From contig CAWHYG010000015.1 in assembly GCA_963833505.1 (NCBI GenBank), forward strand, positions 124,001 through 188,000: a stretch of 64,000 nt of DNA, given 5' to 3'. The stretch's first letter is position 1, and every line of letters begins with the position of its first letter. This document shows, piece after piece, positions 34,474 to 42,412 of the stretch. A program made the position numbers and the translations under genes. Under the pieces are notes generated by a model. That model saw only the letters and a program-made list of their open reading frames with translations, searched no databases and had not been told where the DNA came from. The stretch is from CAWHYG01 sp963833505. GTDB lineage: Bacteria; Eisenbacteria; RBG-16-71-46; CAIMUX01.

Positions 34474-35217
34474 TCAGGCGCGCGATTCCTCATTCGGGCC
34501 GGGCGCGCCGGCCAGCCCTCGGGCCTCCGGTGGCATCCCTTCTGACTCGAGAGACGGGTTCCCGCCTGACTCGAGCGACGACATTCCGGCCGCTTCGAGC
34601 GGCGAAGGCCCGACCGGATCCAGCGGCGACAGCCCGGCCGCCTCGAGCAGGCGGCACGTGGCGATCAAGGGCAGTCCGATGATCGCGGTCGGGTCGTCTC
34701 CGCGCAAGTAGTCGAACAAAGCAATTCCCAGCCGTTCGGAGAGGTAGGAGCCGGCGGCGTTCCAGGGCTGCTCCAGCTCGACGTACCGCCGGATCCGCTC
34801 ATCCGAAAGCGTTCGGATCCGCAGCCGGTTCGTCACGACCTCGGCCTCCGTGCTCCCATCCCGGGCATCGAGAAGAACGACCGCGGTGTGAAGCCAATGC
34901 TCCTTCTCGGAGAGAAAACGGAGCTGCTCGAACGCCCGCTCCGCCGCAAGCGGCTTCGCCAGCGCGAGGCCGTCGCATTCGGCAAGCTGGTCGGAGGCCA
35001 GGATCCACGAGTCCGGACAGGACGCCCGGAGGCTTTCGGCCTTGCCCCGGGCGTTCTCCAGAACCAGCGCGCGGACGGCATCGGCCGTGAGCGGGCGGCC
35101 GGCCGGCGGGATCTCGTGGAAGTGCGGCGCCATCACGGCGAACGGGATTCGAAGGCGGGCCAGGAGCTCCCGCCGGAAAGGAGAGGTCGAGGCGAGGATC
35201 AACCGCGGGCGGCTCAT
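34474..35217 (-). CDS. maf: Maf-family nucleotide pyrophosphatase with repeat tail
   Basis: This 247-residue protein starts at ATG 35217. It has the Maf signature LILASTSPFRRELLARL, the metal/catalytic region ILASDQLAECDG (QLA type, as in YceF-like Maf) and AFEQLRFLSEKEH. Maf enzymes hydrolyse modified or canonical nucleoside triphosphates. The family normally ends near residue 195. Here a tail of about 50 residues carries four 8-residue repeats (SPLDPVGP, SPLEAAGM, SSLESGGN, PSLESEGM). Its ATG overlaps the stop of a small upstream frame (ATGA). Confidence 0.92.
   Translation of the reverse strand: MSRPRLILASTSPFRRELLARLRIPFAVMAPHFHEIPPAGRPLTADAVRALVLENARGKAESLRASCPDSWILASDQLAECDGLALAKPLAAERAFEQLRFLSEKEHWLHTAVVLLDARDGSTEAEVVTNRLRIRTLSDERIRRYVELEQPWNAAGSYLSERLGIALFDYLRGDDPTAIIGLPLIATCRLLEAAGLSPLDPVGPSPLEAAGMSSLESGGNPSLESEGMPPEARGLAGAPGPNEESRA
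34541..34640. repeat. 24-bp tandem repeat at maf 3' end
   Basis: Four units of 24 bp at 34541, 34565, 34589 and 34613 continue into the native LLEAAG helix sequence at 34637. They encode 8-residue repeats. The array looks seeded from the C-terminal helix of Maf itself. Confidence 0.85.
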
Positions 35218-35438
35218 CGTCTCCACCGCGATTCTCCGCGCGCCGTCAGGGCGCTCCTCGAGGTGAACAGGATGCCATCGTCCCCTCCGCGCCACTCGGG
35301 ATCGGCCGGTGTCACCATGGCTCGCAACGCGTCGTTGCCGCAGGCCGCGCCGCAAGGCATCGTTGCCGTAGGCTTGGCCGCACCGTGGCCCAACGCAAAC
35401 CAGACCGTGCGCCGCAACCACCGGGTTCCACCGGGCAA
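35214..35438 (-). CDS. Possible small protein coupled to maf
   Basis: This 74-codon frame ends TGA overlapping the maf ATG (ATGA), as seen in coupled genes. The second half (DPEWRGGDDGILFTSRSALTA) looks protein-like. The first half contains a 28-bp direct repeat (GGCAACGAYGCSTTGCGR cores). No family was recognised and no good RBS was seen. It could instead be non-coding leader. Confidence 0.35.
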   Translation of the reverse strand: MPGGTRWLRRTVWFALGHGAAKPTATMPCGAACGNDALRAMVTPADPEWRGGDDGILFTSRSALTARGESRWRR

Positions 35439-35461
35439 CGCCGTTTGAACCCGGCGCCACG

Positions 35462-35491
35462 TTAGCAGGCGCGTCCCCGTGCTGCTATCCT
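35462..35491 (+). promoter_or_regulatory. Candidate promoter of isochorismatase-like gene
   Basis: TTAGCA (35462-35467), 18-bp spacer and TATCCT (35486-35491). The leader would be about 57 nt before ATG 35555, which has RBS GGGAGG. Confidence 0.4.
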
Positions 35492-35554
35492 GATCCCGCC
35501 TGGCGGGCCGGGCAAGAACGGAAGACGTCCGGGAGCCAATCGCGGGAGGCTGGC

Positions 35555-36253
35555 ATGCTGAATCGGGACAAGGCGGCGCTCGTGGTCATCGACGTGCAGG
35601 GACGGTTGCTCCCCCATATCCACGAAGGAGACCGGACCGTCGAGCAGATCGTGCGCCTGGTTCGCGGATTCCGGATCCTCGGGGCGCCGATCCTGGTGAC
35701 TGAGCAGTATCGCAAGGGCCTGGGCGAGACCGATCCCCGGATCGCCGAGGCGGTTTGCGGCCCGATCGGTGTTGGATCAGAGGCGGCTCGCGCCGCAATG
35801 GGTGTTGGATCGGACGCGTCCCGCGGCCCGATCGGCGTTGGCGCGGACGCGTCCCGCGGCCCGATCGGTGTTGGCGCGGACGCGATCGGTGGATCGGGGC
35901 GGGAGACGGCTCCGGCCGAATTCAGGCCGCCTGAGAAGATGACCTTCAGCTGTTTCGCGGATCCGGGGTTCCTCGAATCGCTCCAAGGACTCAACCGGCG
36001 CCAGGTCCTTCTTGCCGGCATCGAATCCCACGTCTGCGTGTTTCAGACGGCCTGCGATCTGGTCGGCTCCGGTTACGAGGTCTTCGTCGCGGCCGATGCG
36101 GTCTCATCCCGCAGCGCGCGCAATGTGGAGATTGCGCTCCGGCGCATGGAGCAGGAGGGCGTGCGCCTGACCTCGGTCGAGATGGCGGTCTTCGAAATGC
36201 TCCACGCTTGCGGCACGCCGGAGTTCAAGGCCTGGAGCCAGGTGATCCGGTAG
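35555..36253 (+). CDS. Isochorismatase-family cysteine hydrolase with internal tandem repeat
   Basis: This 232-residue protein has the catalytic triad of the family: Asp in VVIDVQGRLL, Lys in PPEKMTFSCF and Cys in GIESHVCVFQT. The short chain without the repeat (about 185 residues) resembles the YcaC/hydrolase subgroup of unknown substrate. Residues about 72-115 are an insertion of 11-residue repeats (GVGSDASRGPI type), placed between LGETDPRIAEAV and the Lys strand, where the family has a loop near the active site. Catalytic residues are intact, so activity is likely kept. Confidence 0.9.
   Translation: MLNRDKAALVVIDVQGRLLPHIHEGDRTVEQIVRLVRGFRILGAPILVTEQYRKGLGETDPRIAEAVCGPIGVGSEAARAAMGVGSDASRGPIGVGADASRGPIGVGADAIGGSGRETAPAEFRPPEKMTFSCFADPGFLESLQGLNRRQVLLAGIESHVCVFQTACDLVGSGYEVFVAADAVSSRSARNVEIALRRMEQEGVRLTSVEMAVFEMLHACGTPEFKAWSQVIR
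35768..35895. repeat. 33-bp tandem repeat inside hydrolase gene
   Basis: Units start at 35768, 35801, 35834 and 35867 (last partial), each beginning GGYGTTGG. They keep the reading frame (11 residues). The second and third units are nearly identical. Confidence 0.9.
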
Positions 36254-36339
36254 GGGGCGGAGGTAGAACGCGCATCCGATCCGGAAATCTGGGGCTTCGG
36301 CCTTACCGGGCGATCAGGCGGTTCTCGCCGTGAGCGGCT

Positions 36340-38163
36340 TCAGCCCTCCGGCAGCGCCTCCCGCCGCCGCTCCTCGAACCGGTCCTTCCCGGCCGCCAGA
36401 AGAAGCGTGAGGGGCATCCGCTCGCGCGCCAACTCGATCATGCGGGAAGCGACCCGCCGGATGTCCCACTGGGCGTGCGCATCCTCGCGCAAGCGCGAGA
36501 GGTGGTGCATCTCGCGGGCGTTGCACTTGAACAGCACCCGCCGGCGGTGGGCGTTCGTCAGGGCGTAGTCGGCCGGACCGGCGTGATAGTGCGAGTCCGG
36601 GCCTTTCACGGCAGGGTCGGCCCCGGTGTGATAACCCGCGCCTCCGGTCGACGTACTTGTCGAACCGCCCGTCTCGCCCGATTCGACCGCCGCCTTGACC
36701 TTCCGATAGCATTCCTCGCTGCGCGCGACCAGATCCTGAAACTCCGCGGTCAATCCGGCTTCTACAAACGAGTCCGGCACGGTCACGCCGAGTGCCGGAT
36801 CGTAACGGAGCGGCGTCATCGAGGCCATCCGGTGCCGCTTGAGCTGCGCGAAACACGACGCGCTCACGACCAGATCGAAGACCAGGTCGACCTGCTCGTA
36901 CTCCCGGAGGAGCGGATCATGCGGCCCGAGGTGACGCAGGTGCGACTGCCCGAGCCGCAGCCGCTCGCCGGCGCCGAGGGAATCCCGCCGCGCCAGGCAC
37001 TCCTCCATCGACCCGACGCCGGCCGCGAAGAGCAGCGCGGCAATGAGGGTCCCGTCGGGATCGGGTGTCGTGGAGACGAGGCGGACCGCCTCCGCCGAAG
37101 CGCTTGCGGCGCCGGCGCGATTGCTCGAGTCGGCCCCGCTTGGACCCGGAATCACTCCGGATTGCCCTCCGCGCTCATCCGGAACCGGGCTTGTTCGGCC
37201 CGCTTTCTCGGTCCGGCGTCCCGCCACCTGTCCGTCGCTGCCGGGCTGACCGGCGCCTTCGCGAACGCCCGCCTCATCCCCGCCCGCGCCCAGCTCTCGG
37301 GCCGCCTGCGCCAGCGCCGGCCGCGCCTCCCGATCGTACGCGGTCGGATCCGTATACTTCACGAGGGACGGCGCGAGTGCGCCCACCGTCTCCGCCAGCT
37401 CGTCTCCAAGCGTCCGCAACTCGATGAGCGGATGCGAGCGACAGCGAGCGATCAGCCGTTCGAGGTTCCGCGCGTTGATCGTCTCTCCGAGCTGAACCGT
37501 GGTGGAGAGACCGAGCGCATAGCGCGCATCCTCCTTGGCCCGGCCTTCGAGCGTCCGCAGGAGAGTCTTGCGCTTCCCATCCGACTCCGCCGCGGCGATC
37601 TCCTCGGCATGCGCGGCCTGGACGAGCGGAAGAAGCGCCTCATAGGCCCGCCGGTAGAAGGCGTGCTGGGCGGCCACGGTTTCCCGGTAGATCGGCTCGG
37701 CCGAGGTGCCGCGGATCTCCTCCGGCAGCACCCAATCCTCCGCGAGCAGGATGTAACGCTGCGACTTCTCCGTATAACTCACGAGGCGCTGGCTCTCGAT
37801 GACCTCGACCGCCAGCCGGGAAATCCCCGTCAGGTCGAGGTTCATCACGGCGTGCTCGGCGACCGAGCTGTGGCCCAGCCCGAAGATGATGGACTCGGCG
37901 CTCCGCCGGGCGCGGTCGACCTCGGCGCGGGCGATCGCGCGCAGCTCGGCCAGGGATCGGGGATCGCGGCTCACGCGGGCATAGGCCGCGGCCAGGGTTT
38001 CCGGGGTCCAGTTGTCGGCGGCGAGAAGGCGGCGCGCTCTCTCCCGAACGGCTTCCAGCGCCTCGGCGGATCCCGCTTCCAGCAGCTCGGCCAGAAGCCG
38101 CTTCAGGTCGAGGAGGATCTCGCGATCCAGATTGTGTCCGGCGAGAACGACGCGTGTCGTCAT
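36340..38163 (-). CDS. Two-domain ThyX-like FAD-dependent thymidylate synthase homologue
   Basis: This protein of about 607 residues comprises two ThyX-like halves. The C-terminal half has the ThyX signature KRHRMASMTPLRYD and the substrate-side region KCNAREMHHLSRLREDAHAQWDIR. The N-terminal half has a degraded version, SQRLVSYTEKSQRYIL, with His and the first Arg lost, plus GHSSVAEHAVMNLDLTG. Tandem ThyX proteins of about 500 residues occur in several uncultured lineages. The extra length here is two insertions: residues about 291-358 at the domain junction and about 489-529 (Gly/Ser/Thr/His-rich) within the second half. ATG 38163 is preferred over GTG 38175. It probably makes dTMP with folate and FAD, if the single full site is active. 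Confidence 0.85.
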   Translation of the reverse strand: MTTRVVLAGHNLDREILLDLKRLLAELLEAGSAEALEAVRERARRLLAADNWTPETLAAAYARVSRDPRSLAELRAIARAEVDRARRSAESIIFGLGHSSVAEHAVMNLDLTGISRLAVEVIESQRLVSYTEKSQRYILLAEDWVLPEEIRGTSAEPIYRETVAAQHAFYRRAYEALLPLVQAAHAEEIAAAESDGKRKTLLRTLEGRAKEDARYALGLSTTVQLGETINARNLERLIARCRSHPLIELRTLGDELAETVGALAPSLVKYTDPTAYDREARPALAQAARELGAGGDEAGVREGAGQPGSDGQVAGRRTEKAGRTSPVPDERGGQSGVIPGPSGADSSNRAGAASASAEAVRLVSTTPDPDGTLIAALLFAAGVGSMEECLARRDSLGAGERLRLGQSHLRHLGPHDPLLREYEQVDLVFDLVVSASCFAQLKRHRMASMTPLRYDPALGVTVPDSFVEAGLTAEFQDLVARSEECYRKVKAAVESGETGGSTSTSTGGAGYHTGADPAVKGPDSHYHAGPADYALTNAHRRRVLFKCNAREMHHLSRLREDAHAQWDIRRVASRMIELARERMPLTLLLAAGKDRFEERRREALPEG

Positions 38164-38185
38164 CGGCCGATCCACCCGGTCGCGC

Positions 38186-39418
38186 CTATTCGATCCAGGT
38201 CGGCTTGAGACCGATCCGGCTCAGGATGCCGGAGGGACGGACGTCCCGCTCCGCGACCGCGGGCGCCGCGGCCGCCAGGCTGTCCCCGACGAGCACCTGC
38301 AGACGGCCGAGGATCCGGCCCTCGTCGACCGGCGCCGACACCGAGCACGGAGCCTCGACGCGCAGGCGGATATCCTGCCCCTTCGAGGCCGGCAGGAAGA
38401 CGGAGACGTCTTCTCCCGCCACCAGCCTGACCTCCGGAGGCGTTCCGCCGACCGTCGAGCAGGCGAACCCGAGATCCTGCCCCTTCCGGATCACGTTGAT
38501 GCGGTGGAAGCGGGCGAAAGCCTGATCGAGGAGGTTCGCGCTCTCAGAGAAACGGCGCCGATTGCTCGGCGCGCCCAGAACGACCGAAATCACGCGCATG
38601 TTGTCGCGCATTGCGGTCGCGACCAGGCAGAAACCGGCGGCTCCGGTGTAGCCGGTCTTGAGACCGTCGACTCCCGAGCAGGTGCCGAGAAGGCGGTTGG
38701 TCGTCCGGATCACCTGCCCGCCGCGAATGACCTCGCTCGCCAGGCTTGAGGTCTCGAGGGTCAGGGGATGGCGGATCAGCTCCCGGGCCAGGACGGTCAG
38801 ATCCCGGGCGTTCGTGATGGTCCCGGGCTCGCCGTGCGGATCGAGGCCGTGCACGGTGACGTAACGGGTGTGGCTCATGCCCAGCTCGCTGGCGCGCTGG
38901 TTCATGCGGGCCACGAACGCCGCGGTCGATCCGGCCAGGCGGTCGGCCATGGTGACGGCCGCATCGTTGGCCGAAGCGATCACCATCGCGCGGAGCAGAT
39001 CCCGTACTGAAACCTGCTCTCCCGGACGCAGGCGCACCCGCGAGCCGCCGACCGTTCGCACCTCCGCGGGGACGGTGACCATCTCATCCAGAGTGAGCTG
39101 CCCGCGCTCCAGCGCTTCCAGGGTGAGCAGCTCGGTCATCATCTTGGTGAGGCTCGCCGGCGCGCGTTCGATGTCCGGGTCTTTCTCGAACAGGACCGTT
39201 CCGCTCTCGACTTCCACGACGTACGCCGAGGCGTATTCGCCGAAGCGCATCGGACCGCCGGCGTGGCGGCGCGGCGCTGGCGTTTCCACGGACGTGAGAG
39301 TTCGCGAATGGGAATCGGTCCGATGATGGCGCCTCGCGGCGGAAGCGGAAGCAGGAGCGCACAAACCGAGCGAGAGCAGAAGGATCCAGACCCACGGAAA
39401 CCGGCTGCCTCGCCTCAT
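38186..39418 (-). CDS. D-alanyl-D-alanine carboxypeptidase (PBP5/DacA family) 1
   Basis: This 410-residue serine peptidase (S11) has a signal peptide (ending APASAS), SxxK motif PASLTKMM, SxN motif ASANDAAV and KTG motif GLKTGYTG, then a C-terminal beta domain. It trims peptidoglycan pentapeptides in the periplasm. It is a paralogue of the next gene upstream (39537-40751), with the same order of motifs. Its ATG lies in the last unit of a 38-bp tandem repeat that fills the spacer between the two genes. No clear amphipathic anchor is visible at the C-terminus. Confidence 0.93.
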   Translation of the reverse strand: MRRGSRFPWVWILLLSLGLCAPASASAARRHHRTDSHSRTLTSVETPAPRRHAGGPMRFGEYASAYVVEVESGTVLFEKDPDIERAPASLTKMMTELLTLEALERGQLTLDEMVTVPAEVRTVGGSRVRLRPGEQVSVRDLLRAMVIASANDAAVTMADRLAGSTAAFVARMNQRASELGMSHTRYVTVHGLDPHGEPGTITNARDLTVLARELIRHPLTLETSSLASEVIRGGQVIRTTNRLLGTCSGVDGLKTGYTGAAGFCLVATAMRDNMRVISVVLGAPSNRRRFSESANLLDQAFARFHRINVIRKGQDLGFACSTVGGTPPEVRLVAGEDVSVFLPASKGQDIRLRVEAPCSVSAPVDEGRILGRLQVLVGDSLAAAAPAVAERDVRPSGILSRIGLKPTWIE

Positions 39419-39557
39419 GCGCCAACCCCTTCAGAAGACCCGCTGCCTCGCCTCATGCGCCAACCCCTTGAGAAGACCTGCTGCCTCGACTCATGCGCCA
39501 AGCTTTTTCGGAGGACCGGCTGCTTCGCATCATGCCCTAACGTCTTCGGAAGACCCG
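39405..39557. repeat. 38-39 bp tandem repeat spanning the dacA paralogue spacer
   Basis: Units start at 39405, 39443, 39481 and 39520. Read on the minus strand each unit carries a purine-rich segment (GAAGGGG), GGCGCATGAG and GGCGAGGCAG, that is, a copy of the translation-start region of the carboxypeptidase gene at 39418. The three upstream copies each bring a decoy ATG. The array begins in the 3' end of the upstream paralogue (stop at 39537). Confidence 0.9.
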
Positions 39558-40751
39558 GCGCAGGAATCCCGCGCGGGCCACATCCTCCGGCGCCACCGCC
39601 GGGACTTCAGCCAGAACCTTGTCGCCGGAGACGATCCGGAGAGCCCCGATCACCTGTCCCTTCCGGAGCGGCGCCCGGACCGGGCTCGAAGCCACGAACA
39701 CCTTCTTCAATTGTCGGTCCTCGGGACGCGAGACGAGAAGCGTCATTTCGTGATCCGCCACCGGCCGGACCGCCGGGATCACGCCCTCCCTGACCGCCTG
39801 GTCGGCCGGCGCCTGCTCTCCCTTCTGGATCGTGACCGGCGTGTAGGCGTTGAACCCCGCCGCCAGGAGTCGGGCCGAGTCTTCGAAGCGATTCCGGTTC
39901 GAGTCCGCCCCGAGGATGACGGAGACCAGGCGGACGCCGTCCCGCTGCGCGGTGGCGCAGAGGCAGAAGCCCGCCTTCCTGGTGTAGCCGGTCTTCAGTC
40001 CGTCGAGGCCGGGGAAATGACCGAGAAGCTTGTTCGTGTTCTGCAGGATGAACTGGCCGTTCCGGAACGGAGCCTCGATCGTGGACGACCATTCCAGGAC
40101 CTTCGGATAGCGGATCAGCTCGCGGGCGATCTGGGAGATGTCATAGGCGGTCGTGTAGTTCCCTTCGCCGGGCTCATCGTCCAGGCCGTGCACGTTGACG
40201 TAGTGCGTGTCCGCCAGCTTCAGCGCCGCGGCTTCCTCGTTCATTCGCTGCACGAAACCGTCGGCCGTTCCCGCCACGCGCTCGGCCACCGCCACGCAGC
40301 AGTCGTTGGCCGAGTGGATGGTGATGGCCTGCAGCATCTGGCCGAGCGTGAAGGTCTCGCCTTCCTTCAGGTAGACCTGGGATCCGCCGATCTTGCTCGC
40401 CCAGGTCGAGGTCCGGACCGAATCGTCCAACGACAGCTTCCCGGACTCGATGTCCCGCATCACAACCAGATCCAGGGTCATCTTGACGATGCTGGCCGGT
40501 GCCCGGCGGAGATGGTCGTTTTGCTCATAGAGGATCGTGTTGGTCTCAGGCTCGATGAGGACGGCTGATACGCAAGGCACGGGCGGGATCGAAAGCGGAT
40601 GCCCGCCGAAGACCAGCTCCGGACCGTGAACCTCGGGCGCAGCGGCCACTGGAGCCTTCGTTCCGCGCTGGCATCCGGCAGCCGACAGGAGCCAGACAAC
40701 GCACAGAACCGCCGTGAAATTCAGGCTTGCCGTGATGCCGCACCGCCGCAT
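39537..40751 (-). CDS. D-alanyl-D-alanine carboxypeptidase (PBP5/DacA family) 2, lipoprotein
   Basis: This 404-residue protein starts at ATG 40751 with RBS GGAGGGG. A lipobox (LLSAAGC) replaces a simple signal peptide, so it is probably lipid-anchored. Motifs are PASIVKMT (SxxK), HSANDCCVA (SxN) and GLKTGYTR (KTG), with a C-terminal beta domain ending in RRVFRRR. It is a tandem paralogue of the downstream gene. Different anchoring suggests the two act in different envelope positions. Confidence 0.93.
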   Translation of the reverse strand: MRRCGITASLNFTAVLCVVWLLSAAGCQRGTKAPVAAAPEVHGPELVFGGHPLSIPPVPCVSAVLIEPETNTILYEQNDHLRRAPASIVKMTLDLVVMRDIESGKLSLDDSVRTSTWASKIGGSQVYLKEGETFTLGQMLQAITIHSANDCCVAVAERVAGTADGFVQRMNEEAAALKLADTHYVNVHGLDDEPGEGNYTTAYDISQIARELIRYPKVLEWSSTIEAPFRNGQFILQNTNKLLGHFPGLDGLKTGYTRKAGFCLCATAQRDGVRLVSVILGADSNRNRFEDSARLLAAGFNAYTPVTIQKGEQAPADQAVREGVIPAVRPVADHEMTLLVSRPEDRQLKKVFVASSPVRAPLRKGQVIGALRIVSGDKVLAEVPAVAPEDVARAGFLRRVFRRR

Positions 40752-41083
40752 CGACCCCTCCGTGAGCGTTGCTCGCGCGCCGGACCTTCCCTGATCCGAT
40801 CGCTCCCCTCGGCGGAACGCACGGACGTCCGTTCCCCGCGCCGATCGCGGCTCCGCCGAGGCCGCCGCGCCGGACATCACGCCCGCACGCGTACCTATAC
40901 ACCGAGAACCGCGATGGGACAAGCGCGCCCGCCGGAAATCTTTGAAGGAGCTGCGCCCAACGACCCGGGACCGGCGACCGCCGGCATCTCCAGACCCCAA
41001 CCTGGAATCAGATGCGCGCCGGATCCTGGAGAGGACGCCCGAGTGTCGATCCGGAATCAGGTGCTCCGGATACCGAGACGGGC
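40752..41083. other. Intergenic region upstream of carboxypeptidase 2
   Basis: It holds the promoter at 40894-40922 and otherwise no recognised gene. The short inverted-repeat element starts at its end. Confidence 0.4.
40894..40922 (-). promoter_or_regulatory. Sigma70-type promoter of carboxypeptidase pair
   Basis: On the minus strand TTGTCC (complement of 40917-40922), 17-bp spacer and TATAGG (complement of 40894-40899). The leader is about 140 nt to ATG 40751. Confidence 0.5.
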
Positions 41084-41266
41084 TAACCCGCATCATTCAT
41101 GAACCCCCTGCTGCGGCAGCGGATCTGCCCGCCATGACTGCGTTGCGCTTGCCCTCACTCCTCGACATACTGCAGGGAGTATGCCTGCATCTGCGGGCTG
41201 CGCGCGCCTTGTCCTGACGGGCATCTCCGGTGCCTCGCGACGGGCGATCATGAATGATGCGGGCTA
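41084..41266 (+). mobile_element. Short inverted-repeat element, copy 2 (MITE-like)
   Basis: This 183-bp element is bounded by inverted repeats (TAACCCGCATCATTCATGA at left, complement of TCATGAATGATGCGGGCTA at right), with TA at both outer ends. It encodes no protein. Inside is a hairpin CATACT-GCAGGG-AGTATG. It is nearly identical in reverse to the copy at 63671-63854, so it was recently mobile or homogenised. Its size and TA ends suggest a non-autonomous element moved by a TA-targeting transposase encoded elsewhere. Confidence 0.85.
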
Positions 41267-41296
41267 AGCAGCGACCCGGGATCAAGTGGCCGTCAA

Positions 41297-42265
41297 TCAT
41301 TCGCGCCAGAAACTGTGCGGCGGGGTTTCCGTGGTCATGTGGGTCGAGTCGCCGTTGACGGTCACGCGCACGCGCAACCAGGCGGGCACGGCCACGCCCA
41401 TTTCTCCCCCGGTGAGATAGGCCGAGTAGCGGACGGCAGTCAGCACGGCGTTGTCGACGGCGGCGTTTCCGGTGCCGGAAATCACCCGCACCAGCTCCGC
41501 TCCGCGGGACGGGTGCACGCGGACGTCGGCCACGAGCTCGCCCTTGAAGCCCTTCCCCTTGGCCTCGTCCGGAAGAAACACCGGACGCGGCGACAGGAGC
41601 TTCGGCTGCGTCCGCGGAAGGCGCGGCCGCTTGCCTCCCTCGACTTCGGCGATGAATCGGACGCGGGCGGAGTCGCGCGCCTCCGGCGAGGTGGCGACGA
41701 TGAAGAGCTCCGCCAGGGTCTCTTCTCTCCGCTCGGTGTAGGCGACGGGCTTCTGGCCGGGCGTGCCGGTGGAGTCGACGACCTCGAAGACGAAGTGGGG
41801 CGGGTTGTTGCAGAGCGGGTTCTTCGGATAGTCGGTCGTCATCTCCTTGCCGTTCTTGAGGCGGAGGGTTTCCATCCGCGGGATGTACCAGTCGATCGCG
41901 GTCCAGGGCACCCAGACCGTGTCCGAACCCGACTCCGCCTGGAGTCCGTCGCGGTTGAACATGCTGCACGTGTCGGCCTGGGCGACCCAGGCGATCTCCA
42001 CGTTCTGGGTCCGGGAGTTGATGTAGGCCAGAGCCGGGCTCAGATCATCGTGCGTGTAGGTCTTGCCGCACTTGGGGCAGACCAGCGTGGGGGAGCCCGC
42101 CGGCCGATCGACGATCTCGTCCGGGCAATCGGGGCAAAGCCAGCGTTCCGCTCGGGCGGTTCCCCTCCACGGCGCCGGCGCCGCCAACGCCAACAGGACG
42201 ACGATCGCGCCGAGCAAAGCGCGGCGCGGGAGCTTGAAGCGGAGAGTTCCGATGCGTTGACGCAT
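41297..42265 (-). CDS. Exported TonB C-terminal-domain protein with zinc ribbon
   Basis: This 322-residue protein starts at ATG 42265 with RBS GAGAGGGGG. The N-terminal hydrophobic segment (about residues 14-38) acts as a signal or anchor. Residues about 43-70 form a zinc ribbon (CPDCP...CPKCG). The C-terminal 90 residues match the TonB C-terminal fold (GFKGELVADVRVHPSRGAELVRVISGTGNAAVDNAVLTAVR). It lacks the long Pro-rich spacer and ExbB/ExbD neighbours of energy-coupling TonB, so a role in envelope interactions is more likely than transport. Confidence 0.8.
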   Translation of the reverse strand: MRQRIGTLRFKLPRRALLGAIVVLLALAAPAPWRGTARAERWLCPDCPDEIVDRPAGSPTLVCPKCGKTYTHDDLSPALAYINSRTQNVEIAWVAQADTCSMFNRDGLQAESGSDTVWVPWTAIDWYIPRMETLRLKNGKEMTTDYPKNPLCNNPPHFVFEVVDSTGTPGQKPVAYTERREETLAELFIVATSPEARDSARVRFIAEVEGGKRPRLPRTQPKLLSPRPVFLPDEAKGKGFKGELVADVRVHPSRGAELVRVISGTGNAAVDNAVLTAVRYSAYLTGGEMGVAVPAWLRVRVTVNGDSTHMTTETPPHSFWRE

Positions 42266-42412
42266 GGTCCCAGGTCCCCCTCTCGAGTTCTTGGCGGCCG
42301 AAGGGCGCGCGATACCTGAGAAAGCTAGCATCCTGAAAATGAAGGCACAAGCCGGTCACGAACGGCCGAACGGCCCGCGGATCGGATTGGAACGCGAGCG
42401 CTCGGGGCCCGA

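Noticed and set aside
41297..42265. Energy-coupling TonB
   Set aside because: It lacks the Pro-rich periplasmic spacer and ExbB/ExbD neighbours; only the C-terminal fold matches.
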